Source: Streptomyces plumbidurans
Lineage (GTDB): Bacteria; Actinomycetota; Actinomycetes; Streptomycetales; Streptomycetaceae
Length of the DNA stretch: 64,000 nucleotides
Direction: 5' to 3'
Assembly (NCBI RefSeq): GCF_019857225.1
Contig: NZ_JAFJSY010000011.1
Coordinates: 1 to 64,000 of the forward strand
In this document: piece by piece, positions 1 to 7,834 of the stretch
How the letters are laid out: each line of letters starts with the position of its first letter
How positions within the stretch are numbered: the stretch's first letter is position 1
Program-made: the position numbers and the translations under genes
Notes under the pieces: generated by a model
What the model was told of the DNA's origin: nothing
Databases searched by the model: none
What the model saw: the letters and a program-made list of their open reading frames with translations, nothing else

Positions 1-383
1 GCGGGCAGCCGCAGCGCCGCCGCGGCGAGCGGCGGCAGCACCCCGGCCCACCACGAGGTGGCCACGCATCCGGCCACCCCGCAGGCCCCGGCGAGCACCC
101 CCGCAGCACCGGGCAGCACCCGAGCGGGCCGCTCGGCCAGTTCGGGGTCGACCTGTGGCGCGGAACGGGGCCGGACCTGCGTCGGGCGCCGGAAGCGCGG
201 CTGCTCCCCCGTTCCCTGCCGGCGGCCGACCACCGTGGGTCTGAGCGGCACGGACACCGGGTCCGGGTCGTCGCGGAACAGCAGATGTACGGGGATCTCG
301 GTGGTCGCCTCGTTCTGGATGAGGCGACCCGGTCTGCCCGGCCCCTCGGACTCGGGTGTCTGTGACGTGGTCGTCGTACTCAT
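1..383 (-). CDS. Putative membrane protein, 5' part only
   Basis: The gene runs off the left edge; about 127 codons are visible. I do not recognise the family. The first ~85 residues are hydrophilic and rich in Pro, Arg and Thr (start MSTTTSQTPESEG). From about residue 88 a hydrophobic Ala/Gly/Leu-rich stretch (VLPGAAGVLAGACGVAG) reads as a first membrane helix, so a cytoplasmic tail followed by a membrane domain is likely. The ATG is preceded by GGAGG five bases upstream. It lies downstream of, and on the same strand as, the cell-wall hydrolase, but a hairpin between them suggests separate transcription. Function unknown. Confidence 0.6.
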   Translation of the reverse strand, partial: MSTTTTSQTPESEGPGRPGRLIQNEATTEIPVHLLFRDDPDPVSVPLRPTVVGRRQGTGEQPRFRRPTQVRPRSAPQVDPELAERPARVLPGAAGVLAGACGVAGCVATSWWAGVLPPLAAAALRLP

Positions 384-433
384 GCGTGCCTCCAGCCTCC
401 GCGCCAGATGCGTCACAACAGGTGGGTGGAACA

Positions 434-456
434 GGGCCGTTCACGGGGAACGGCCC
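434..456 (-). terminator. Stem-loop terminator after the cell-wall hydrolase gene
   Basis: A perfect 9-bp inverted repeat (GGGCCGTTC / GAACGGCCC) with a 5-base loop sits about 27 bases beyond the stop codon of the NlpC/P60 gene. There is no clear T-run on the minus strand, as is common for Streptomyces hairpin terminators. Confidence 0.55.
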
Positions 457-482
457 GTGGGGGGGGAGAGATCCGGGCCGCT

Positions 483-1910
483 TCAGGCGAACAGCCGTCT
501 CCACGTCTCCGGCCCCGGAAAGCCGTCGGCCGCGCCGCCGCGCCAGCCCTGGGAGCGCTGGAATGCCTCGACGCCTCGCCGGTCCGCCTCGCCCCAGCGC
601 GGCCCCGGCCCGGTCGTGTAGTACGTGCCGAACCCCTTCCTCACCAGCTGCTCCCCGAGCCGGGTGATGTACTCGTTGTGCGCGCCGGGGCGGAAGAACG
701 CTCGCCCCGGGTAGCCGGGCACGCCGTGCGACGCGGGCTTGGGCGAGCCCGCCTTTGCTGCCACAGGGCTACTTGCGGCCGTCGGGCCCTTTGCGGCCGT
801 CGGGCCCTTTGCGGTGGCCGGGCCCTTTGCGGTGGCCGGGCCCTTACCTGCCGCGGGGATGGACTTGCCCTTCCCGGACACCAACAAATCCCAGGTCTGC
901 GGCCCCGGCAGTCCGTCGGCGCCCGCGCCGGTCCAGCCCTGGGCCAGCTGGAACGCCTGGGTGGCCTGGCGGTCGGCGTCCGACCAGCGCGGTCCGGGGC
1001 CGGACGGGTAGAAGCGCCCGGCGCCGCGCTTGATCAGCATCTGTCCGAGCTGAAGGACGTACTTGTTGTTCGCGCCGGGGCCGAAATACGCAATTCCCGG
1101 GTACGGCGTATCGACGCTCGCGCCGGGCGCGGGGGCAGCCGGCTGGGTCGGTGCTGCCGGTGCCGTCGGCGCGGTGGGCGCCGGATCCGCCGTGAGCCCG
1201 TTGTACCGGTAGGGGACGTACCGGTCGGAGTTGCTCCAGTAGGCGTACGGGGTGGCCTGCTTGCGGGCGTGCGGGGGCGTCTGTTCGTAGGCGAGGTAGT
1301 TGCTGTGCGTGTAGTCCGTCCAGCCGCCGAAAATGACGACGTGCGAGCCTTTCTCCGGGTTCTGCGGATTGTGGAACAGCAGAATGTCGCCGGGTTGCAG
1401 TTCGTCCTTGGTGATCTGCTTGCCGTAACGGCCGAGACTTCCCGTCCATTCGTTCGTGGGCAGTCCCCAGGCCATTGACACGAATCCCGAGCAGTCCTGG
1501 CGGTAACCGTCGAACCAGTACTCGGTCATGCTGTACGGCACCTGTGCGTCGACCCATGTCCTGGCTCGGTTGATGATCTCGGCGCGGGTGGCCGCGGGCG
1601 GCTTCTGCGGGTCCGCGGGCTTGGCCGTCTTCCCGCTGCGGCCGTACAGCGCGGTCTTGTGCCCCTGCGGGCTGCCGTGCCCGTCACCTGTGGGAACGCC
1701 GGGGCCGGGCGGGGCCTGGGGGGTGGCGAACGCCGGGGCGGCATGGCCTGCGGCGAGGGCAGTGGTGGCGGCTGCCGCCACGATCACGGTTCGTCGGGCG
1801 GCCGGGTGCCCCACCGTCCGTGAATACGGCAGGACGCGGCGCCAGTACGCACATCCTGGGCAGTCGCAGTCGCTCGCCGGATCGAATTCCTCGAATACCG
1901 GAGCCGTCAT
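483..1910 (-). CDS. NlpC/P60-type cell-wall hydrolase with two C-terminal repeat domains
   Basis: This is a 475-residue exported peptidoglycan hydrolase candidate. The N-terminus carries an unusual ~38-residue extension with a CDCPGC cluster (residues 15-20), then RR at 39-40 and a hydrophobic run ending AFA near residue 62, which looks like a signal peptide. Residues ~108-235 form an NlpC/P60-like catalytic domain with Cys140 in DCSGF and His190 in GSHVVIF. Two related ~80-residue modules (about 265-345 and 405-475, each with GPGPRW and PGPxTW) resemble peptidoglycan-binding repeats. They are joined by an Ala/Lys/Gly/Pro linker encoded by an 18-bp minisatellite. The ATG at 1910 was chosen because GAGGGG precedes it at good spacing; the frame stays open further upstream. 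Substrate bond not determinable from sequence. Confidence 0.85.
   Translation of the reverse strand: MTAPVFEEFDPASDCDCPGCAYWRRVLPYSRTVGHPAARRTVIVAAAATTALAAGHAAPAFATPQAPPGPGVPTGDGHGSPQGHKTALYGRSGKTAKPADPQKPPAATRAEIINRARTWVDAQVPYSMTEYWFDGYRQDCSGFVSMAWGLPTNEWTGSLGRYGKQITKDELQPGDILLFHNPQNPEKGSHVVIFGGWTDYTHSNYLAYEQTPPHARKQATPYAYWSNSDRYVPYRYNGLTADPAPTAPTAPAAPTQPAAPAPGASVDTPYPGIAYFGPGANNKYVLQLGQMLIKRGAGRFYPSGPGPRWSDADRQATQAFQLAQGWTGAGADGLPGPQTWDLLVSGKGKSIPAAGKGPATAKGPATAKGPTAAKGPTAASSPVAAKAGSPKPASHGVPGYPGRAFFRPGAHNEYITRLGEQLVRKGFGTYYTTGPGPRWGEADRRGVEAFQRSQGWRGGAADGFPGPETWRRLFA
766..843 (-). repeat. 18-bp minisatellite in the hydrolase linker
   Basis: Units at 784-801, 802-819 and 820-837 start GGGCCCTTTGCGG on the plus strand, with degenerate copies at both edges. 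The units encode six-residue Lys-Gly-Pro-Ala/Thr repeats between the two C-terminal modules. Because the unit is a multiple of three, copy number can vary without frameshift. Confidence 0.8.
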
Positions 1911-2099
1911 GCGATTCCCCTCACACTCCCGTTGAAAAAGACCGCGCGTGTACACGTCGATCAGTTTCCCAACGGTCTTCCCGACGCGCATGTTGACGGT
2001 CCGAATGATGTACAAGCCCGCCCCGCACCACCGTCCCGCCCCGACCCCCGAGCGGTCGGGACCACCCCCACCGATCCGGTAGAGTTACGCCGTCAGCAG

Positions 2100-2173
2100 G
2101 CGCCGCTAGCTCAGTTGGTTAGAGCAGCTGACTCTTAATCAGCGGGTCCGGGGTTCGAGTCCCTGGCGGCGCA
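2100..2173 (+). tRNA. tRNA-Lys (anticodon CTT)
   Basis: All four arms fold. The acceptor stem is GCGCCGC/GCGGCGC, the D-stem GCTC/GAGC, the anticodon stem GCTGA/TCAGC with loop CTCTTAA (anticodon CTT, reading AAG), and the T-stem CGGGG/CCCTG around TTCGAGT. The discriminator base is A at 2173. No CCA end is encoded, as usual in Streptomyces. No integrase or duplicated 3' tRNA end is seen nearby. Confidence 0.97.
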
Positions 2174-2253
2174 CGTTGTCGATGGCGAGGCATGTTCGCG
2201 GAACACGCGAACCGGCCTCGCCATCGTCGTCTTTGCGCGACTACGTCGCGCCC

Positions 2254-2680
2254 GGTGGGGGCTCCGCCACCCACCCCCCCCTGCGACTGCCGTCCCCCGG
2301 CGCAGGTAACGGCACCCCCCCCCACTCCGGCACCCCGAACCGGTGGGGGCGTCGCCACCCAGCCCCCCCGGCGCTCATCACGGCACCCCTCGCTCCGGCA
2401 CCCCGAATCGGTGGGGCACCACCCACCCCGGCGGGGGGCCGCCCTCGGCGCTGATCACGGCACCCCCGCTCCGGCACCCGCGACGCCACGCCGCTGCCAA
2501 GGGGGTTTTCACCACCCACACCCCCCTGCGACGGTCCACCCCCGGCGCTGGTCACCGCCCCCCTCTCGGCGCCTGCGCACCCGCCCGCAGCCGCAACGCC
2601 ACGCCACGCCACGGGGGTCCCCACCCCCTTCAACGGCCGCCCCGGCGTCGACCACAACACCCCCCACCCCAGCACCGAAC
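2254..2680. repeat. Degenerate C-rich tandem repeats downstream of tRNA-Lys
   Basis: Five diverged units begin with a G-run (2254, 2342, 2410, 2501, 2613), giving lengths of about 88, 68, 91 and 112 bp. Each holds a CGGCGC-N6-ACGGCACCCC-like core at 2298, 2369, 2446, 2543 and 2643. The first three also hold a CTCCGGCACCC block. The G-run can pair with the following CACCC run, so each unit can fold. Open frames cross this stretch only because of its composition; none has a ribosome-binding site or recognisable protein. Function unknown. Confidence 0.75.
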
Positions 2681-2786
2681 CCCCCTTCGCACCCCAACAG
2701 CAACACCCCGGGCCCCGGGCCCCGAAGCCCACCCCCCGATTGCAAGCAAGCCCCCCTCCCCCGCAATGGCCGGATACTCTCTCGCC

Positions 2787-3503
2787 ATGGCAGCGCGTGA
2801 CCTTCAAGAGCGGATCAAGAAGCTCATCGTCGACCGCAGGCTTCCCTCCGGGGCGCCGCTGCCGACCGAGCCGGAGTTGATGGAGTACCTGGGGGCGAGC
2901 CGGAACTCGGTGCGTGAGGCGCTGAAGGCGTTGCAGGCGATGGGGATCGTGGAGATCCGGCACGGGTTCGGGACGTATGTCGGACCGATGTCGCTGGCCC
3001 CGATGATCGAGGGACTCGCCTTCCGTACGGTCGCCGGGCACTACCGCGGCGAGGACTCCCTGCTCCAGCTGCTCGAACTGCGCGAGGCGGTGGAGACGGG
3101 ACTGGTCTCCCGGCTCGCCGGCCGGATCCCGGAATCGGATCTCGTTGAACTCGACGCACTCGTGAACCGTATGGAACAGCAGGCCGCGCAAGGAGGCGCC
3201 GGCCTCGCGGACACCGACCGTGCCTTTCACGCCACTCTGTACCGAGGGCTGGACAACGTACTGCTCGGCGAGGTTCTGGAGGCGTTCTGGGACGCCTTTC
3301 ACCGTGTGCAGACGGATCTGGGAGGCGTGCCGCAGGACCCGAGGATCACCTGCCGGCAGCACCGGGACATCCTCGACGCGGTGCGGTCGGACGACGTACT
3401 GAGGGCGGAGGAGGCGATAAGGGAGCACTTCGGCAACATCCGCGCCCGGCTGTCCACATCGCATCCACAGGATCCTCACACGCGCCACAATGAACGCGTA
3501 TGA
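2787..3503 (+). CDS. GntR-family transcriptional regulator, FadR type
   Basis: A 238-residue regulator with an N-terminal winged helix-turn-helix (residues ~1-70, PTEPELMEYLGASRNSVREAL then a GTYV wing) and an all-helical FCD ligand-binding domain (about 95-225, with ELREAVE and the HxxI helix QHRDILDAV). FadR-type regulators usually sense organic acids or sugar acids. The ATG at 2787 matches the usual MAxRDLQERIK start; an in-frame ATG at 2766 is possible. A TACTCT hexamer at 2774-2779 could be a -10 element for a near-leaderless message. The gene stands alone between the repeat tract and cslA, so its target is not obvious from context. Confidence 0.88.
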   Translation: MAARDLQERIKKLIVDRRLPSGAPLPTEPELMEYLGASRNSVREALKALQAMGIVEIRHGFGTYVGPMSLAPMIEGLAFRTVAGHYRGEDSLLQLLELREAVETGLVSRLAGRIPESDLVELDALVNRMEQQAAQGGAGLADTDRAFHATLYRGLDNVLLGEVLEAFWDAFHRVQTDLGGVPQDPRITCRQHRDILDAVRSDDVLRAEEAIREHFGNIRARLSTSHPQDPHTRHNERV

Positions 3504-3522
3504 CCGGTAAACACCGCGTTTC

Positions 3523-3571
3523 GCATCTTGCGATCATGATGAACGCCGTAGAACCCTGTTTTGCAAGATGC
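3523..3571. promoter_or_regulatory. 9-bp inverted repeat upstream of cslA
   Basis: GCATCTTGC (3523-3531) and GCAAGATGC (3563-3571) are perfect inverted copies 31 bases apart, with TTT just before the left arm and TTTT before the right. They lie 20-68 bases after the GntR stop and about 250 bases before cslA. This could be an operator pair, or a long-loop hairpin ending the GntR transcript. The rest of 3504-3818 holds no convincing gene. Confidence 0.5.
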
Positions 3572-3818
3572 TGCGGATACGCGGCACTTGGGGGTCTGGT
3601 AAGCGGTTGCCCGGGTTGCGGGGATAGGGGGCCCCGTTCACGAGGCGATGCCGAGGGGGGCATCGTGCAACCGGAAGGGCGCAGTTCCATGTCTACGGTG
3701 TGGAGAGTGTGGTGACTGCGGCCCGCCACTGATACGTCTGTGAAGGGTCGAGGGGGACTCGTCGCGGACGGAAGGAACCGACACGACACGCGGTGACCTG
3801 CGTGTGGGGGGATGACTC

Positions 3819-5882
3819 ATGACGTCGACGCCGAAGGGCGCCCGGCAGCATTTCGACTCGTCGGAAACCACCCAGCTGAGGGTGCCTTCGCAACGGAACA
3901 GCACCACGGGCCAGTTCCGCAGAATCAAGAAGAACCTGCCGAGATACGACTACGAGCACTACAGCCGCCTGGCCGGCCCCCTCACCCAGCCGGATCCGGA
4001 CAAGCCCTACAAGGTCCAGTACCGCTCACTGCTCTCGCAGGAACCGCACCGCCTGCGCGCCGCCCTGATGCTGGGCGCGGCACCGCTGCTGTCGCTGATC
4101 CTGCTGGCCTGGCTGCTGCAGCCGGAGCACTGGACCGAACGCGACTACCCCGCCTTCGACTTCCTGCCGGTGCTGGACGTCGTGATGCTCGTCTCGATCG
4201 GTCTGATCGAGTTCTTCCGCTGCATGAACGTGCTGTCCAACGCGCACGCCACCCTGGTCGCCCGCGACCCGGTCCCGGTGGTGCCCGAGACCGGCACGAG
4301 AGTCGCGTTCATCACGACGTACGTGCCCGGCAAGGAGCCTTTGGAGATGGTCACGAAGACCCTGGAGGCGGCCGTCCGGCTGCGGCACCGGGGCCTTCTG
4401 CACATCTGGCTCCTGGACGAGGGCGACGACGCCGAGGTGAAGGCGGTCTGCGCCCGGCTCGGCGTACATCACTTCTCCCGCAAGGGAGTTGAGCAGTGGA
4501 ACCAGAAGAAGGGCCCGCACCGCGCCAAGACCAAGCACGGCAACTACAACGCCTGGCTGGAGGCGCACGGCGACGACTACGACTTCTTCGCCTCGGTCGA
4601 CACCGACCACGTCCCGCTGCCCAACTACCTGGAGCGGATGCTCGGTTACTTCCGCGACCCGGACGTCGGCTTCGTCATCGGCCCGCAGGTGTACGGCAAT
4701 TACGACAACCCCATCACCAAGGCCGCCGAGTCGCAGCAGTTCCTCTTCCACGCGCTGATCCAGCGCGCGGGCAACGCCTATGGCGCCCCGATGTTCGTGG
4801 GCACCTCCAACGCCGTGCGGATCAAGGCGCTCAAGCAGATCGGCGGGCTGTACGACTCGATCACCGAGGACATGGCCACCGGCTTCGAGATCCACCGGCA
4901 CACGAACCCCGCGACGGGGAAGAAGTGGCGGTCGGTCTACACGCCGGACGTGCTCGCCGTCGGTGAGGGCCCGGGTGCCTGGACGGACTTCTTCACCCAG
5001 CAGCTGCGCTGGTCGCGAGGGACGTACGAGACGATCCTCAAGCAGTACTGGAAGGGCTGGTTCTCACTGCCTCCGGGCAAGCTCTTCAACTACACGATGA
5101 TGATCATCTTCTACCCGATGTCGGCCCTCAACTGGATCCTGGCGGCGCTGAGTTGTGCGCTGTTCCTGGGTCTGGGCGCCTCGGGTGTGAACATCGACCC
5201 GACCGTGTGGCTGATGCTGTACGGAAACGCCTCCGCGCTGCAGATCGGCCTCTACGTCTGGAACCGCCGGCACAACGTCTCCCCGCACGAGCCGGAGGGC
5301 TCCGGCGGTGTGGCGGGCATGGTGATGTCGGCCCTGTCGGCGCCGATCTACGCCCGCTCGCTGATGGACACGGTGCTGCGCCGCAAGAGCAAGTTCGTGG
5401 TGACTCCCAAGGGCGATTCCGCGAGCCCGGACACGCTGTTCGGAACCTTCCGGATCCACCTGTTCTTCATCCTGGTCTTCGGCGGCTCGATCGCCGCCGG
5501 TCTCACGCTCGGGCACTCGCACCCGGCGATGATCACCTGGGCCACGTTCGCCCTGCTGATCACCGCGTCGCCGATCTTCGCCTGGCGGTACGCGCTGCGG
5601 AAGGCGAAGAAGCAGCCGCCAACGCCGGGACTGCCACAGCAGCAGGGCCCGGGGGCGCCCGCGCCCGCCCACCAGCCGCAGCCGGCGCAGTACGCGCCGC
5701 ACGGGCAGTACGCGCCACACGCGCCGTACGGGCAGCACGGGCAGCACGGCTCCGGGCACAAGCCCAGTTGGGCCGCCTCGGGTTCGGGCACGGGTTCGGC
5801 CCAGGGCTCGGCGGCCCCGGACGCAGGAAACGACCAGACGATGCAGATCGCCCTGGGTGGATTTGGGGGACGTAAGGAATGA
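3819..5882 (+). CDS. cslA: Cellulose-synthase-like glycosyltransferase CslA
   Basis: A 687-residue membrane-embedded family-2 glycosyltransferase. In Streptomyces the CslA homologue makes a beta-glucan at hyphal tips and acts with the copper oxidase GlxA (S. coelicolor SCO2836/2837). Two membrane helices (about residues 85-125) precede the cytoplasmic GT domain, which shows DEGDD, the DxD-type DTDHVP, TED (SITEDMATG) and the processivity motif QLRWSRG. More helices follow from about residue 425 to 590. The last ~80 residues are a low-complexity Gln/His/Pro/Gly tail. The ATG has GGGGGGA upstream. The stop overlaps the glxA start by four bases (ATGA), implying translational coupling. Confidence 0.95.
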   Translation: MTSTPKGARQHFDSSETTQLRVPSQRNSTTGQFRRIKKNLPRYDYEHYSRLAGPLTQPDPDKPYKVQYRSLLSQEPHRLRAALMLGAAPLLSLILLAWLLQPEHWTERDYPAFDFLPVLDVVMLVSIGLIEFFRCMNVLSNAHATLVARDPVPVVPETGTRVAFITTYVPGKEPLEMVTKTLEAAVRLRHRGLLHIWLLDEGDDAEVKAVCARLGVHHFSRKGVEQWNQKKGPHRAKTKHGNYNAWLEAHGDDYDFFASVDTDHVPLPNYLERMLGYFRDPDVGFVIGPQVYGNYDNPITKAAESQQFLFHALIQRAGNAYGAPMFVGTSNAVRIKALKQIGGLYDSITEDMATGFEIHRHTNPATGKKWRSVYTPDVLAVGEGPGAWTDFFTQQLRWSRGTYETILKQYWKGWFSLPPGKLFNYTMMIIFYPMSALNWILAALSCALFLGLGASGVNIDPTVWLMLYGNASALQIGLYVWNRRHNVSPHEPEGSGGVAGMVMSALSAPIYARSLMDTVLRRKSKFVVTPKGDSASPDTLFGTFRIHLFFILVFGGSIAAGLTLGHSHPAMITWATFALLITASPIFAWRYALRKAKKQPPTPGLPQQQGPGAPAPAHQPQPAQYAPHGQYAPHAPYGQHGQHGSGHKPSWAASGSGTGSAQGSAAPDAGNDQTMQIALGGFGGRKE

Positions 5883-7816
5883 ACGACCGTGCAGGCCACC
5901 GCCGTGTCCGTCGGCTCGCGATCGGAACGGCAGTCGTGCTCGCGCTGGCCGGGATGAACGGTCCGTGGCTCTACCGCTTCGGCACCGAGAAGTATCACGA
6001 GTACCAGATCAACAGACCCGAGTACAAAGCGGACAACGGCCACTGGGACATCATCCAGTTCCCGCCCAAGTACCGCCAGGACACCATCCACGCGGCGCTG
6101 CTGCGCACCGGCAAGGTGCTGCTGGTCGCCGGCTCGGGCAACAACCAGGACAACTTCGACAAGAAGAAGTTCGACTCCCGGATCTGGGACCCGGTCAAGG
6201 GCACGATCAAGAAGGTGCCGACCCCCGCGGACCTGTTCTGCACGGGGCACACCCAGCTGGCGAACGGCAATCTGCTGATCGCGGGCGGCACCAAGCGCTA
6301 CGAGAAGCTCAAGGGTGACGTCACCAAGGCCGGCGGCCTGATGGTGGTGCACAACGAGAACCCGGACAAGCCGATCACGCTGCCCGCGGGGACCGTGTTC
6401 ACCGGCAAGGAGAACGGCAAGAGCTTCGTGTCGAAGGACCCGGTGCTGGTGCCGCGCGCGAAGAAGGTCTTCGACAAGGCGACGGGCAGATTCCTGCGCA
6501 ACGACCCGGGGCTCGGCCGTATCTACGTCGAGGCGAAGAAGCGCGGCACCAAGTACGAGACCGGCACCCAGGACAACTACCGGATCCAGGGCCTGACCGG
6601 CTCCGACGCCCGCAACACCTACGGCATCGCGCAGAAGCTCGCGCTCGACAAGAAGGACTTCCAGGGGATCAGGAACGCCTACGAGTTCGACCCGGTCGCC
6701 GAGAAGTACATCAAGGTCGACCCGATGAACGAGGCCCGCTGGTACCCGACGCTCACGACGCTGAGCGACGGCAAGATCCTCAGCGTCTCCGGCCTCGACG
6801 ACATCGGGCAGCTGGTGCCGGGCAAGAACGAGATCTTCGACCCGAAGACCAAGAAGTGGACGTACACCGGGAAGATCCGCCAGTTCCCGACGTACCCCGC
6901 GCTGTTCCTGATGCAGAACGGCAAGATCTTCTACTCGGGTTCGAACGCGGGCTACGGGCCGGACAACGTGGGCCGCACGCCCGGCATCTGGGACGTCGAC
7001 ACCAACAAGTTCACCAAGCTGCCGGGGCTGAGCGACGCCGACAAGATGGAGACGTCCGGCACGGTGCTGCTGCCGCCCGCCCAGAACGAGAAGTTCATGG
7101 TGATCGGCGGCGGCGGTGTCGGCGAGTCCAAGCTGTCCAGCAACAGGACCCGGCTGATCGACCTGAAGGACAAGAACCCGAAGTTCACGGACGGGCCGAA
7201 GCTGGAGAAGGGGACGCGCTATCCGCAGTCGTCGATCCTGCCGGACGACACCGTGCTGGTGTCCGGCGGTTCGGAGGACTACCGCGGCCGCGGTGACTCC
7301 AACATCCATCAGGCGCGGATCTACCACCCGGACACCAACTCCTTCGAGAAGGTGGCCGATCCGCTGGTGGGGCGCAACTACCACTCCGGGTCGATCCTGC
7401 TTCCGGACGGCAGGGTGATGTTCTTCGGGTCCGACTCGCTCTACGCCGACAAGGCCAACACCAAGCCGGGCAAGTTCGAGCAGCGGATCGAGATCTACAC
7501 GCCGCCGTATCTGTACCGGGACTCGCGGCCCTCGCTGTCGGGCGGGCCGCAGACCATCGCCCGGGGCGGGACGGGGACGTTCACCTCACCGCAGGCCTCC
7601 GCCATCAAGAAGGCGCGGCTGATCCGGCCCAGTGCGTCGACCCATGTCACGGATGTCGACCAGCGGTCGATCGCACTGGACTTCAAGACCTCCGGCAACA
7701 AGATCACGGTGACCGTGCCGAAGAACAAGAACCTCGTTCAGTCGGGGTGGTACATGCTGTTCGTCGACGACGACCAGGGGACGCCGAGCAAGGCGCCATG
7801 GGTCAAGGTGCCGTAG
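5879..7816 (+). CDS. glxA: Radical copper oxidase GlxA (galactose-oxidase-like)
   Basis: A 645-residue mononuclear copper oxidase on the outer face of the membrane. An N-terminal hydrophobic segment (residues ~11-30, after RRVRR) acts as a signal anchor, and Kelch-type repeats form the beta-propeller. By comparison with galactose oxidase and S. lividans GlxA, the Cys-Tyr cofactor is Cys121 (LFCTGH) and Tyr289 (NEARWYP), with Trp288 beside it. Tyr501-His502 (RNYHSG) and His589 (STHVTD) are the remaining copper ligands. All key residues are present. GlxA is required for hyphal-tip glycan deposition and for normal development and pellet formation. It is translationally coupled to cslA. Confidence 0.95.
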   Translation: MNDRAGHRRVRRLAIGTAVVLALAGMNGPWLYRFGTEKYHEYQINRPEYKADNGHWDIIQFPPKYRQDTIHAALLRTGKVLLVAGSGNNQDNFDKKKFDSRIWDPVKGTIKKVPTPADLFCTGHTQLANGNLLIAGGTKRYEKLKGDVTKAGGLMVVHNENPDKPITLPAGTVFTGKENGKSFVSKDPVLVPRAKKVFDKATGRFLRNDPGLGRIYVEAKKRGTKYETGTQDNYRIQGLTGSDARNTYGIAQKLALDKKDFQGIRNAYEFDPVAEKYIKVDPMNEARWYPTLTTLSDGKILSVSGLDDIGQLVPGKNEIFDPKTKKWTYTGKIRQFPTYPALFLMQNGKIFYSGSNAGYGPDNVGRTPGIWDVDTNKFTKLPGLSDADKMETSGTVLLPPAQNEKFMVIGGGGVGESKLSSNRTRLIDLKDKNPKFTDGPKLEKGTRYPQSSILPDDTVLVSGGSEDYRGRGDSNIHQARIYHPDTNSFEKVADPLVGRNYHSGSILLPDGRVMFFGSDSLYADKANTKPGKFEQRIEIYTPPYLYRDSRPSLSGGPQTIARGGTGTFTSPQASAIKKARLIRPSASTHVTDVDQRSIALDFKTSGNKITVTVPKNKNLVQSGWYMLFVDDDQGTPSKAPWVKVP

Positions 7817-7834
7817 CCGTCGGCCGGTTGGCCC

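Noticed and set aside
1911..2099. Possible c-di-AMP (ydaO-type) riboswitch before the cell-wall hydrolase gene
   Set aside because: Streptomyces wall hydrolases can have such riboswitches, but the leader here is short and none of the conserved ydaO helices was recognised.
2100..2173. tRNA-Lys as a possible integration site of a mobile element
   Set aside because: No integrase, no excisionase and no direct repeat of the tRNA 3' end within the window.
2192..2800. Open frames rich in Pro/Arg/Thr through the tandem-repeat tract
   Set aside because: Composition follows the C-runs; no start signal or conserved protein features.
3689..3715. Eight-codon frame (MSTVWRVW) with a GGAAGG upstream, resembling a leader peptide
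   Set aside because: Only two Trp codons, no terminator/antiterminator pair, and the downstream gene cslA is not tryptophan-related.
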